Below are positions 41,460 to 53,842 of a DNA stretch of 64,000 bases, one piece after another. The notes under the pieces are model-generated. The model was not told the origin of the DNA. It saw nothing but the letters and a program-made list of their open reading frames with translations, and ran no database searches. The first letter of the stretch is position 1. Each line of letters begins with the position of its first letter. Origin of the DNA: Agrobacterium salinitolerans (GTDB taxonomy: Bacteria; Pseudomonadota; Alphaproteobacteria; Rhizobiales; Rhizobiaceae); the NCBI RefSeq assembly GCF_002008225.1, contig NZ_MRDH01000002.1, positions 186,001 to 250,000 on the forward strand, written 5' to 3'. The position numbers were made by a program, and so were the translations under genes.

Positions 41460-42932
41460 TTAGCGGTTACGGCCGCGATTGCCGTTGCCGGAAGCACGTT
41501 TTTCCTGGCCGTTGCCGCCAGGAGGGGCGTGGCGATTGGCGCCGCTGCCGCCGGGCTTGCGGGCCGGGCGGCGGTGCTTGCGCGGGCCGGCCGGACGGCC
41601 TGCATCGCCTTCTGCCTGCTTCACGCGTTTGAAGTCGGAGGTGACTTCCAGATCGTTGTCGGCATCGCGCGGCGCATGGTGGCGGGACGGGCGGGATTCG
41701 CCGTTGTGACGGCCGCCTTCACGCGGGCCGCGCTGCTGGCCGCCATTGTTGTTGCGGCCGCCACGGTTGTTGTTGGGGCGCGTCGGGCTGGCAAGCACGG
41801 ACGGGCGTTCGCCCGAGGCAACCGGAATATCGATCTTCATCAGCTTTTCGATGTCGTGCAGCAGGCGGGTTTCGTCCGGTGCGCAGAAAGCGATGGCGAT
41901 GCCGTCACGGCCGGCGCGGGCGGTACGGCCGATGCGGTGAACATAGGCGTCAGGCACTTCCGGCAGGTCGTAGTTGAAGACGTGCGTCACAGCCGGAATG
42001 TCGATGCCGCGGGCGGCAACGTCGGTTGCAACCAGAACCTTGATATCACCGTCCTTGAAGCCCTTCAGTGCCCGCTCCCGCTGGCCCTGGCTCTTGTTGC
42101 CATGGATGGAAGCGACCTTGAAGCCGATATGTTCGAGATGTTTGTAGAGCTTTTCCGCGCCATGCTTGGTGCGCAGGAAAACGATGGCGCGGCCATCCGG
42201 GTTTTCGTTCAGCGACTTTTTCAGGAGATCGGTCTTGTCGTTCTTGCCGGCAACGAAATGCACATATTGCTCGACCTTGTCGGCAGCCTTGCCCGGAGGC
42301 GTGACTTCGACTTTGACCGGATCGGTCAGGTAGCTGTGCGACAGATCGGCAATCGCCTTCGGCATGGTGGCCGAGAACAAAAGCGTCTGGCGCTTGGCCG
42401 GAACCATTCTGGAAATCTTGCGCAGATCGTGGATGAAGCCGAGATCGAGCATCTGGTCCGCTTCATCGAGCACCAGATAGGTAACCTTGGAGAGCGAGAT
42501 GGCGTTGCGGGCGATGAGGTCCAGCAGACGGCCGGGGGTGGCCACCAGAATGTCCGTGCCCTTTTCGAGCTGGAGCTGCTGCTTGTTGATCGATGCGCCG
42601 CCGACAACCTGGTTGATGCGCAGCGGCGTCTTCTTCACGAAGGAGCGCAGGTTTTCGCCGATCTGGTTCACCAGCTCGCGGGTGGGGGCGAGGATGAGGG
42701 TGCGGCAGGTGCGGTTTGCCGGGCGGTCGGCCTGCTTCATCAGCATTTCGATGATCGGAAGGCCGAAAGCGGCGGTCTTGCCGGTGCCGGTCTGTGCGAG
42801 GCCGATCAGGTCGCGGCCTTCAAGCAGCAGCGGAATGGCCTTTGCCTGAATAGGGGTGGGAGCGGTATAGCCAAGCTGGGTAACGCTGGCCACGATCTTT
42901 TCGGAGAGGCCGAGTTCGCTAAAACTGGTCAA
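41460..42932 (-). CDS. rhlE: DEAD-box RNA helicase, RhlE type
   Basis: A 490-residue ATP-dependent RNA helicase. Motifs in order: Q motif GYTAPTPIQ, Walker A AQTGTGKT, Ia PTRELVNQI, II LDEADQML, III SATMP, and the C-terminal ARGIDIP and HRIGRTARAGR. A basic tail rich in Arg, Gly and Asn (GRNNNGGQQRGPREGGR) follows the core, as in RhlE relatives that act on ribosomes or cold-stressed RNA. The TTG at 42932 has AAAGG seven bases upstream and directly precedes the conserved TSFSELGL; an ATG at 42962 would add ten residues. Confidence 0.92.
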   Translation of the reverse strand: MTSFSELGLSEKIVASVTQLGYTAPTPIQAKAIPLLLEGRDLIGLAQTGTGKTAAFGLPIIEMLMKQADRPANRTCRTLILAPTRELVNQIGENLRSFVKKTPLRINQVVGGASINKQQLQLEKGTDILVATPGRLLDLIARNAISLSKVTYLVLDEADQMLDLGFIHDLRKISRMVPAKRQTLLFSATMPKAIADLSHSYLTDPVKVEVTPPGKAADKVEQYVHFVAGKNDKTDLLKKSLNENPDGRAIVFLRTKHGAEKLYKHLEHIGFKVASIHGNKSQGQRERALKGFKDGDIKVLVATDVAARGIDIPAVTHVFNYDLPEVPDAYVHRIGRTARAGRDGIAIAFCAPDETRLLHDIEKLMKIDIPVASGERPSVLASPTRPNNNRGGRNNNGGQQRGPREGGRHNGESRPSRHHAPRDADNDLEVTSDFKRVKQAEGDAGRPAGPRKHRRPARKPGGSGANRHAPPGGNGQEKRASGNGNRGRNR

Positions 42933-43421
42933 TATAATGCCTTTCGGGGCGCCAAAAACCAATCGTCCGGAACAGGGCAGCTGTCCGGCGGTTTCGGCGT
43001 CAAGAACCCCGCGTGAATTGGGAACTTGTGGGTTGGAATAACTTTCTGCGCATCAGTGCGGCACATGCCGTCTTCTGTATTCTCTGCGCTTTTCCTTCAT
43101 GCGGGCCGGATACCTTAAGGGTGTTTTCCGGTCATACGCTGCAGCTCACGCGGCTGCCGAAGGTGAAAGCTTGACGGGGATGTGGGCGTTTTGCGCATCA
43201 AAGTCAAGCGATAGTTTTGTAACATGGCCGCAGGCGGGCGCATGGCAGCCATGCGCATCGGTGGCCGGCGATTGCCGCAACGACGCGGGTGCAGCCGAAG
43301 AATTATGGTTAAAAAAGGGTAACGACACCCTCGAATACATAGCAAAGATCGATTTTCTCACATAACGTTTTCTGAGACGGCGTCCGGAAATATTTGATTC
43401 GACAGGGATGGACTGCAAGGT
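42933..43421 (+). other. Intergenic region between helicase and hybrid kinase
   Basis: Nearly 490 bases that should contain both divergent promoters and the helicase 5' leader. The length of leader is in line with cold-shock-type regulation of helicases, but no defined element was recognised and no supportable gene is seen. Confidence 0.4.
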
Positions 43422-47108
<3,687 letters not shown>

Positions 47109-47138
47109 CTTTTCGACCAGAACAGTGCTGTGCTGGCG

Positions 47139-47894
47139 TCAGCCGAATGGTTTTATGCCGCAGAGCATCTCCCGCTTTCCGGCAAATCCTTTCCGACGCT
47201 CCAGCTTAAAACCGGTGGCGATGAGGTTGCGGCGAACGAAGCCGGCGGCGGCATAGGTGGCGAATGTGCCGCCGGGCGCCGTCTTTGCGAAAAGCGCCTG
47301 CATGATCTCCAGCGACCACATGTCCGGATTGCGCGCGGGTGCGAAGCCATCGAGAAACCAGGCGTCGAAATTTTCCTCGCTTGCGGAAATGCCGGTAAGC
47401 GCTTCGCCGCAAACCACTGTCAGGCGCGTTTCGTCATCGAGCCGGATTTCGACCCGTCCTTTCGGCTCGGCGGGCCAGAGGGCGGTGAGCGCCTTGCGTT
47501 CGGCATCCACTTCCGGCCAGCGGGAAAGCGCCCGGTCGATTTCCTCCGCCTTCATCGGGTAGAGTTCGAAGGAGATGAAATGCAGCGTGGAGCGGCCGTT
47601 GCGCATCTCTTTCCATTGGCGCCATGTCTCGCAGAGGTTAAGCCCGGTGCCGAAGCCCAGTTCGCCAATGCGGAAGACGCCCTCGCGTTCGAGCCAGCGC
47701 TCCGGCAGGCCGTTTCCGGAGAGGAAGACATGGCCGCATTCCAGCCGGCCATCCGTCTGGCAATAAAAATGGTCGTCAAAGGCCAGTGAATAGGGCATAT
47801 CCCCTTCACGCCAGTCGAGCGCGGTTGAGGCTTCCCCGACCGATGAACCGGCCGCTGCGCCGGTCTCTGTGATATTTTCGTTGGAATGTTTCAT
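47139..47894 (-). CDS. mnmD: tRNA U34 methyltransferase (MnmD / MnmC N-domain)
   Basis: A 251-residue stand-alone methyltransferase of the DUF752 family. WREGDMPYSLAFDDHFYCQ leads into the SAM site IGELGFGTGLNLCETWRQW, and DAWFLDGFAPARNPDMWS is the conserved catalytic loop. It methylates 5-aminomethyl-2-thiouridine at the wobble base of certain tRNAs. In E. coli this domain is fused to an FAD oxidase as MnmC; here the oxidase-like gene is divergent and separate. Its ATG (on the complement at 47892-47894) overlaps the other gene's start. Confidence 0.85.
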   Translation of the reverse strand: MKHSNENITETGAAAGSSVGEASTALDWREGDMPYSLAFDDHFYCQTDGRLECGHVFLSGNGLPERWLEREGVFRIGELGFGTGLNLCETWRQWKEMRNGRSTLHFISFELYPMKAEEIDRALSRWPEVDAERKALTALWPAEPKGRVEIRLDDETRLTVVCGEALTGISASEENFDAWFLDGFAPARNPDMWSLEIMQALFAKTAPGGTFATYAAAGFVRRNLIATGFKLERRKGFAGKREMLCGIKPFG

Positions 47895-49101
47895 GGCTAA
47901 AGCCGATAATCCTGCTTTCGAAAAGGGTCAATCTCCAAGATTGCCGGCTTCCGTGCCACTCCTCGTCGTCGGCGGCGGCATCATGGGGCTGTGGGCCGCC
48001 GTCAAGGCGGAACGGCTCGGCATCGAGACATTGCTGGTGGAGGCGGATCGCACCGGCGGCGGCGCCAGCGGCGGGCTGCTGGGCGCACTGATGCCGCATA
48101 TGCCGGACCGCTGGTCGGACAAGAAGCAGTTCCAGTTCGACGCTCTCGTTGCCCTGGAAAAAGAGATTGCCGGGCTGGAGGCGGAGACCGGGCTTTCCGC
48201 CGGCTACCGTCGCTCAGGCCGGATCATTCCGCTGCCGAAGCCGCATCTGCGCGCCATTGCCGAGCGACACGAACGGGATGCGCTGGAGAACTGGGTTTCG
48301 GGTGAGCGCCGGTTCCATTGGCATGTCGTCGACAGCCCTTCGGTCGCGGGCTGGGTGGATGATGCGGCGGGTGAGGCGGGTTTCGTGTTCGATACGCTGG
48401 CGGCGCGGGTTTCGCCGCGTGCGCTGATCGCCCTTCTTTCGGCTTTTCTCGGCAAGGCGCGGCATGTGCGGCTGGCGGAAGGTCGCAGCGTTCTTTTGCT
48501 CGATGCGGATGCCGGGCGGGCGGTGCTGTCTTCGGGCGAGGAGGTTTCTTTCGGCCATGTCATCGTCGCCAACGGCCATGGTTCTTTTCCCCTTATCCGC
48601 GACGCCCTCGGTTTGGATGCCGGTGTGACGCTCGGGCAGGCGGTGAAGGGGCAGGCGGCGCTTCTCGATGCGGCGGCCGACGCGGCGATGCCGGTGGTGT
48701 TTCTAAACGGTCTTTATATCGTGCCGCATGAAGACGGCACTGTTGCGATCGGCAGTACCAGCGAAGATTGTTTTTCCGATCCCTTAAGTACCGATGAAAA
48801 ACTTGAAAAACTGCTTGCGGATGCGTCTGCCGTTGTTCCCTCGCTTGTCCGCGCGCCGGTGCTGGAACGCTGGGCGGGGCTGCGCCCGAAAGCGGTGGGG
48901 AGGGACCCGATGGTGGGCGCGATCCCCGGCCATCCGAGGCTCGTTGCGCTCACCGGCGGCTTCAAGGTCAGCTTCGGGCTGGCGCATTTTCTTGCCGATG
49001 CGGCGTTGCAAACCGTGTGCGGTCACACGCCTGTCATCCCCTCGGGCTTTCACCTTCAACAACACGTGAGTATTGCCGTCGCGGCCTTTAGAAAGTTCTG
49101 A
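47893..49101 (+). CDS. FAD-dependent oxidoreductase (MnmC C-domain / DAO-like)
   Basis: A 402-residue flavoprotein of the DAO family. The N-terminal FAD-binding loop is VPLLVVGGGIMGLWAAVKAE and the C-terminal part has RDPMVGAIPGHPRL and LTGGFKVSFGLAHF. Such oxidases cleave an N-substituent from glycine-like groups; the MnmC C-domain removes the carboxymethyl group of cmnm5-uridine. The divergent pairing with mnmD supports that role (inference), though a general amino-acid oxidase is possible. The ATG at 47893 shares bases with the mnmD start; GTG 47869 is a longer alternative. Confidence 0.82.
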   Translation: MAKADNPAFEKGQSPRLPASVPLLVVGGGIMGLWAAVKAERLGIETLLVEADRTGGGASGGLLGALMPHMPDRWSDKKQFQFDALVALEKEIAGLEAETGLSAGYRRSGRIIPLPKPHLRAIAERHERDALENWVSGERRFHWHVVDSPSVAGWVDDAAGEAGFVFDTLAARVSPRALIALLSAFLGKARHVRLAEGRSVLLLDADAGRAVLSSGEEVSFGHVIVANGHGSFPLIRDALGLDAGVTLGQAVKGQAALLDAAADAAMPVVFLNGLYIVPHEDGTVAIGSTSEDCFSDPLSTDEKLEKLLADASAVVPSLVRAPVLERWAGLRPKAVGRDPMVGAIPGHPRLVALTGGFKVSFGLAHFLADAALQTVCGHTPVIPSGFHLQQHVSIAVAAFRKF

Positions 49102-49197
49102 CCGGGCCGCCCACGTCGTTAATCTGTCACGCAAATCACTTATTTGCTGGCCTGCAAAGAGGCCGGTTTGTCCGCATTTGCGGCGAGGTGACAGTGC

Positions 49198-49905
49198 ATG
49201 CGATACGCCATTCATTTCACGCCTTCCCCCAATGACCCCCTGACGCAGGCGGCGGCCGCGTGGTTGGGGCGCGATGTCTATTCAGGTCAGGCTGTGGAAC
49301 CTCCCGGCACGATCGACCTCGGCATGCAGGAGATTTCCTACCATACGGCCCTGCCGCGCAGGTATGGTTTCCATGGCACGATCAAGGCTCCCTTCCGCCT
49401 TGCCGAAGGCCATTCCGAGGCCGCGCTTTTGCGCGACCTGATGTATTTTTCCGGCAAGCATGAGCCTTTCATGTTGCCGCAACTTGTGGTGGCGAGGCAG
49501 GAGAATGTCTTCAGTCTCGTTCCCGAGCGTCCCTGTGAAGTGCTGCATTTTTTCGCCGCCCGCGTGGTGCAGGAATTCGACCGTTACCGGGCGCCGCTCT
49601 CCGACGCGGAAATCGAGCGCGCGGATCCGGACCGGCTTTCGGCCTCGCAGCTCACCAATCTGCATCGCTGGGGTAGTCCGCATGTGATGGATGAGTTCCG
49701 GTTTCAGATGTCGCTGACGGGCGGCGTGGAAGCGTCCAGCAGCCAGAGGATAGAGCGGGCCGTGCGCAAGGTTTTCGAGCCGCTGCTCACCCGATCCCTG
49801 CAGTTTTCCAGCCTTGCGCTTTTCATTGAGGATGAGCCGGGCGCGCCTTTCCGGGTGCACTCGCTTCACCCCATGGGCCGTGTTTCCGCCCGAAAGATCG
49901 CCTGA
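49198..49905 (+). CDS. DUF1045 protein (2H phosphoesterase-like)
   Basis: A 235-residue protein of the DUF1045 family. The first conserved motif RYGFHGTIKAPFRLAEGHSE has the H-x-T of 2H phosphoesterases; the second, DEFRFQMSLTG, is degenerate (Q in place of H). Family members often accompany phosphonate genes, where they are thought to act near PhnN/PhnP steps. Here no phosphonate genes are seen and purine genes follow. ATG 49198. Function uncertain. Confidence 0.8.
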   Translation: MRYAIHFTPSPNDPLTQAAAAWLGRDVYSGQAVEPPGTIDLGMQEISYHTALPRRYGFHGTIKAPFRLAEGHSEAALLRDLMYFSGKHEPFMLPQLVVARQENVFSLVPERPCEVLHFFAARVVQEFDRYRAPLSDAEIERADPDRLSASQLTNLHRWGSPHVMDEFRFQMSLTGGVEASSSQRIERAVRKVFEPLLTRSLQFSSLALFIEDEPGAPFRVHSLHPMGRVSARKIA

Positions 49906-50109
49906 AGAGCGCAACGGCACAATCGTATACAAAAAAGCATCGGAATGTCAGCAAAATTGATCTCGACATTCCGGAAGCGGATGCTACCGTTCGGATATCG
50001 CATATCTGAAGCGTGTGTTGTGCCCGTTGCGGGTCATCGCGCTTCGGAGGTCTGTTTTATGTCTCCCGAAATCGGTTTCCGCCTTGGGAGAGATGGTCTG
50101 GGTGGCTGA

Positions 50110-51033
50110 ATGATTTCCGAAAATTACTCCCGTAATCTGGTGGGCTATGGCCGCAATGTTCCCGATCCGAAATGGCCGGGCGGCGCGCGCATCGCCGTGC
50201 AATTCGTCATCAATTACGAGGAGGGCGGCGAGAGCTGCATTCTCGACAATGACAAGGCGTCGGAATCGCTGCTTTCGGAAATCGTCGGCGCGCAGCCGTG
50301 GCCGGGCCAGCGCAACCTGAACATGGAATCGATCTACGAATATGGATCGCGCGCCGGTTTCTGGCGGCTGTGGCGCATGTTCACCGGGCTTGGCGTCACC
50401 ACCACCGTTTACGGCGTGACCGCCGCCATGGCCCGTAACCCCGAGGCCGTAGCGGCGATGAAGGAAGCGGGCTGGGAAATCGCCAGCCATGGTTATCGCT
50501 GGCTGGAATATAAGGATTTTTCCGAAGAGGAAGAGCGCAAGCACATCGTTGAGGCCGTGCGTCTGCACACGGAGGTTACCGGCGAGCGCCCTTACGGCAT
50601 GTATCAGGGTAAGCCTTCCGACAATACGCTGCGCCTCGTCATGGAAGAGGGCGGTTTCCTTTATTCGTCGGATTCCTATGCCGACGATCTGCCCTATTGG
50701 GTGAAAGGTCCGAAGGAAGAGCCTTTCCTCATCATTCCCTATACGCTTGAAACCAACGATATGCGGTTCGCCACGCCGCAGGGCTTCAATTCCGGCGACC
50801 AGTTCTTCACCTATCTGAAGGATGCCTTCGACGTGCTTTATCAGGAAGGTGTCGAGGGCGCGCCGAAGATGATGAGCGTCGGCCTGCATTGCCGTCTTGT
50901 CGGTCGTCCCGGGCGCGCGGCGGCACTTCGCCGTTTCATCGAATATGTGCTCGGTCATGAGAAAGTGTGGATCCCGCAGCGCATCGAGATCGCCCGTCAC
51001 TGGCATGAACATCACAGGCCGGAGGTGTTTTGA
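50110..51033 (+). CDS. puuE: Allantoinase PuuE (polysaccharide-deacetylase fold)
   Basis: A 307-residue metal-independent allantoinase of the PuuE type. RIAVQFVINYEEGGESCILD, the EYGSRAGFWRLWRMFTGLGV stretch and WEIASHGYRWLEYKDF match PuuE, which opens allantoin to allantoate. It heads a same-strand row ending with uraH; its stop overlaps the uraD start (TGATG). Confidence 0.93.
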   Translation: MISENYSRNLVGYGRNVPDPKWPGGARIAVQFVINYEEGGESCILDNDKASESLLSEIVGAQPWPGQRNLNMESIYEYGSRAGFWRLWRMFTGLGVTTTVYGVTAAMARNPEAVAAMKEAGWEIASHGYRWLEYKDFSEEEERKHIVEAVRLHTEVTGERPYGMYQGKPSDNTLRLVMEEGGFLYSSDSYADDLPYWVKGPKEEPFLIIPYTLETNDMRFATPQGFNSGDQFFTYLKDAFDVLYQEGVEGAPKMMSVGLHCRLVGRPGRAAALRRFIEYVLGHEKVWIPQRIEIARHWHEHHRPEVF

Positions 51034-51530
51034 TGGTGACGCGCGAGGACTTTGTCACCCGATTCGGGGGCGTGTTCGAACATTCGCCCTTCATAGCCGA
51101 ACGGGCCTATGACGCCGGCGGAGCGGGTTTGGAGCTAACGGCCAAGGCTGTTCACGCCGTGCTCAGCGCTCAGTTTCGCGCGGCTTCGGAGGCGGAGAGG
51201 CTCGGCGTATTGCGGGCGCATCCCGATCTGGCCGGCAAGCTGGCGATTGCGGGCGAGTTGACGGCCGACAGCCGCAACGAACAGGCCGGCGCCGGGCTGG
51301 ATCGGCTTACCCCCGAAGAGCACGCCCGCTTTACCACGTTGAACGGCGCCTATACCAAAAAATTCGGCTTTCCCTTCATCATCGCGGTCAAGGGGCTGAA
51401 CAGGCACGATATTCTTTCCGCCTTCGAGACGCGCATCGGCAACGCCGCGGCCGAAGAATTTGAGACGGCGATGGCGCAGGTGGAGAAGATCGCCTGGCTG
51501 CGCCTTTCCTCGATGCTGCCGGAAGGCTGA
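51033..51530 (+). CDS. uraD: OHCU decarboxylase UraD
   Basis: A 165-residue 2-oxo-4-hydroxy-4-carboxy-5-ureidoimidazoline decarboxylase. The core LGVLRAHPDLAGKLAIAGEL and the GLDRLTPEEHARFTTLN and FIIAVKGLNRHDILSAFETR stretches are diagnostic. It converts OHCU to S-allantoin after UraH. ATG 51033 overlaps the puuE stop by one base. Confidence 0.94.
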   Translation: MVTREDFVTRFGGVFEHSPFIAERAYDAGGAGLELTAKAVHAVLSAQFRAASEAERLGVLRAHPDLAGKLAIAGELTADSRNEQAGAGLDRLTPEEHARFTTLNGAYTKKFGFPFIIAVKGLNRHDILSAFETRIGNAAAEEFETAMAQVEKIAWLRLSSMLPEG

Positions 51531-51583
51531 ATTGGCGAGCGGTGGCCGTTCTGCTAGAATCGTGCCGTCTGGAGATGAAGATC

Positions 51584-51874
51584 ATGAGACCTTCCGAGGT
51601 GCTGGAAAAGAACAGGGAAGCGATCCGCGAAGCGACGAAACGCTTCAACGCGGCGAACCCGCGCGTGTTCGGCTCCGTCGCCCGCGGCGAGGACCGGCCG
51701 GACAGCGACCTCGATATTCTGGTGGATGCGCTGCCGGGCACGACATTGTTCGACCTTGGCGGCTTGCTGGAGGAATTGAAGGCGCTGCTTGGTGTGGAGG
51801 TCGACGTCGTCACCTCAGGCGGCCTGCATTCGGACATACGGGCGCGGGTTCTGAAGGAAGCCAAAGCGGTATGA
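51584..51874 (+). CDS. mntA: MntA-type nucleotidyltransferase antitoxin
   Basis: A 96-residue minimal nucleotidyltransferase. The motif GSVARGEDRPDSDLD fits GSX10DXD exactly (G30-S31, D42-x-D44), followed by ILVDALPGTTLFDL. In MntA-HepT pairs this protein AMPylates the HEPN toxin and silences it. The stop overlaps the next start (ATGA). ATG 51584 has GGAG nine bases upstream; ATG 51575 is also possible. Confidence 0.88.
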   Translation: MRPSEVLEKNREAIREATKRFNAANPRVFGSVARGEDRPDSDLDILVDALPGTTLFDLGGLLEELKALLGVEVDVVTSGGLHSDIRARVLKEAKAV

Positions 51875-52233
51875 GTACGGATCGGCTTCTGCTCTATCTG
51901 AAGGAGATGGATGTTGCTGCCTCCAGAATACGTGATTTCGTTCACGATATGGATGAGGCCGCTTTTTCTTCCGACACGCGGACGCAGATGGCGGTCATGA
52001 TGGGTCTTGCCGTGATTGGCGAGGCGGTCGCCAAGCTGGATAAGCAATACCCCGCGTTTTTACAGCAGCACCCGGAGATCCCCTGGATCAAGATGAAGGG
52101 TATGCGCAATCTAATCGTGCATGATTATTTCCGGGCGGAACTCTCGGTCGTCTGGAAAACGATAACGCAGAGCATTCCGGATTTGCAGGCGCGTCTCTCC
52201 CTTCTCCGAAACTGGCATGCCCAAGGTGAATGA
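51871..52233 (+). CDS. hepT: HepT-type HEPN toxin
   Basis: A 120-residue helical HEPN (DUF86) protein. The RX4HXY active motif is R79-N-L-I-V-H84-D-Y86 in GMRNLIVHDYFRAELSVVW. HepT acts as an RNase that is tamed by AMPylation by MntA. Overlap of four bases with the antitoxin gene confirms the pair. It lies four bases before allA, inside the purine catabolic run. Confidence 0.9.
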   Translation: MSTDRLLLYLKEMDVAASRIRDFVHDMDEAAFSSDTRTQMAVMMGLAVIGEAVAKLDKQYPAFLQQHPEIPWIKMKGMRNLIVHDYFRAELSVVWKTITQSIPDLQARLSLLRNWHAQGE

Positions 52234-52236
52234 CAT

Positions 52237-52737
52237 TTGACTGATTTTCTCGACATAAAACCTCTCACCAAAGAGGCTTTCGCATCCTTTGGCGATGTGA
52301 TCGAAACGACACCCTCTTCCATGCGGCACATCAATGGCGGCCAGACCGAGCGGCACCATGCGCTTGCAGCGCCGGAGGCTGCGGGCGAGGGTGCGCGTGT
52401 CATCCTCAATATTTTCCGCGGGCAGCCGCGGGTCTTTCCGCACGAGATTGAAATGATGGAGCGGCATCCGCTCGGCAGCCAGAGTTTTTCGCCGCTCTCC
52501 GGCCGGCCTTTCCTCGTGGTCGTCGCCGATGACGATGGCGGCCGGCCCGGCCGGCCGCAGGTGTTTCTGGCGAGGGGCGATCAGGGCGTGAACTATCGCC
52601 GCAATGTCTGGCACTATCCGCTGATGCCGTTGCAGGCGGTTTCGGATTTTCTGGTTGCCGACCGCGATGGGCCGGGTAACAATCTGGAAGAGTATTTTTT
52701 CGATGAGCCCTATATGATCGCGGAGCCCAAGCCATGA
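52237..52737 (+). CDS. allA: Ureidoglycolate lyase AllA
   Basis: A 166-residue cupin-like enzyme. [39 protein letters not shown] and [10 protein letters not shown] with [20 protein letters not shown] are the family's conserved parts. It splits ureidoglycolate to glyoxylate and urea. The TTG at 52237 starts the conserved N-terminus. It overlaps uraH by four bases (ATGA). Confidence 0.93.
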   Translation: MTDFLDIKPLTKEAFASFGDVIETTPSSMRHINGGQTERHHALAAPEAAGEGARVILNIFRGQPRVFPHEIEMMERHPLGSQSFSPLSGRPFLVVVADDDGGRPGRPQVFLARGDQGVNYRRNVWHYPLMPLQAVSDFLVADRDGPGNNLEEYFFDEPYMIAEPKP

Positions 52738-53090
52738 CCGGTTTGACCACCCATGTCCTCGATGCCGCCCATGGCACGCCCGCGCAAGGGCTGACGATCG
52801 AGCTTTACCGGCTCTCCGGCGATCGCCGCGAAAAGCTGAAGACGGTGCAGACCAATAGCGACGGCCGTGTCGATGGGGGGCCGCTGCTCGTCGGCGACAG
52901 TTTCAAGGCCGGCGAATACGAGCTGGTTTTCCATGCCGGCGATTACCTGCGCGGCAAGGGCGTGGTGCTGGCGGAGCCGGCCTTTCTCGACATTATCCCG
53001 ATCCGTTTCGGCATTGCCGACGAGAGCGGCCACTACCACGTGCCGCTTCTGCTTTCGCCCTATAGCTATTCCACCTATCGAGGAAGCTGA
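52734..53090 (+). CDS. uraH: 5-Hydroxyisourate hydrolase UraH
   Basis: A 118-residue transthyretin-related hydrolase. The signatures are [20 protein letters not shown] with the catalytic histidine, [20 protein letters not shown], and the C-terminal tetrapeptide YRGS in [11 protein letters not shown], which is the mark of true HIU hydrolases. It hydrolyses the product of urate oxidation to OHCU. Translationally coupled to allA. Confidence 0.95.
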   Translation: MTGLTTHVLDAAHGTPAQGLTIELYRLSGDRREKLKTVQTNSDGRVDGGPLLVGDSFKAGEYELVFHAGDYLRGKGVVLAEPAFLDIIPIRFGIADESGHYHVPLLLSPYSYSTYRGS

Positions 53091-53095
53091 TTGCC

Positions 53096-53839
53096 ATGAT
53101 CTTTGCCGCCATTGCCGATATTCACGGAAACTGCGCAGCACTTGAAGCCGTGCTGGAGGATATTGCGCGTCTTGGCATCAAGGACATCGTCAATCTCGGC
53201 GATTGTTTCAGCGGCCCGCTGGAAGCGGGATTTACCGGCGACGTGCTTGTTAGCAACTGGATTCCCAGCATTCGCGGCAATCATGACCGGGAACTGATCG
53301 AGCGCGCGCCGGAGGAGATGGGAAGCTGGGAAAGACCGGCGCATGCGCAGCTGAGCGCCGCCCATCTGGACTGGTTGCAAACCTTACCCTTCAGCATGGT
53401 GTTCAAGGATATCGCCTATTGCTGCCATGGCTCGCCGCTTGGTGATCTCGACTACTGGCTGGAAACGCTGTCGCCGGAAGGCGTGCTGAAACTGCGGCCG
53501 CTGACCGAAATAGAGGAGCGGGCGGAAGGTATCTCCCAGCCGCTGATGCTGTGCGGGCACACGCATATTCCCCGTGCGGTACAGCTTTCCAACGGCCGGT
53601 TGATCGTCAATCCCGGTAGCGTCGGTTGCCCCGGCTGGAAGGACGACACGCCTTTCGATCATCATGTCGAGGCGGGCCATGCGCTCGCCACCTATGCCGT
53701 GCTGGAAGAGACCGGGCGCGGCTGGCAGGTCTATTTCCGGAATATCCGCTACGACAATCTGGCCATGTCGGAAATGGCGAGGGTCAACGGCATTCCCTAT
53801 CTGGCTGATGCATTGGAGAACGGCTGGCTGAAGCGGTAA
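53096..53839 (+). CDS. Metallophosphoesterase family protein
   Basis: A 247-residue calcineurin-like phosphoesterase. Metal motifs in order: AAIADIHGNCAALEAVLEDI, NLGDCFSGPLEAG, IRGNHDREL and CGHTHIPRAVQL. It starts five bases after uraH, so it is co-transcribed with the purine genes. Such DUF2437/YfcE-like proteins hydrolyse phosphodiesters or dinucleoside polyphosphates; a purine link is only suggested by position. Confidence 0.88.
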   Translation: MIFAAIADIHGNCAALEAVLEDIARLGIKDIVNLGDCFSGPLEAGFTGDVLVSNWIPSIRGNHDRELIERAPEEMGSWERPAHAQLSAAHLDWLQTLPFSMVFKDIAYCCHGSPLGDLDYWLETLSPEGVLKLRPLTEIEERAEGISQPLMLCGHTHIPRAVQLSNGRLIVNPGSVGCPGWKDDTPFDHHVEAGHALATYAVLEETGRGWQVYFRNIRYDNLAMSEMARVNGIPYLADALENGWLKR

Positions 53840-53842
53840 GGA

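Noticed and set aside
41376..43016. 546-codon frame antisense to the DEAD-box helicase
   Set aside because: The helicase motifs on the minus strand are complete; the antisense frame has no family features.
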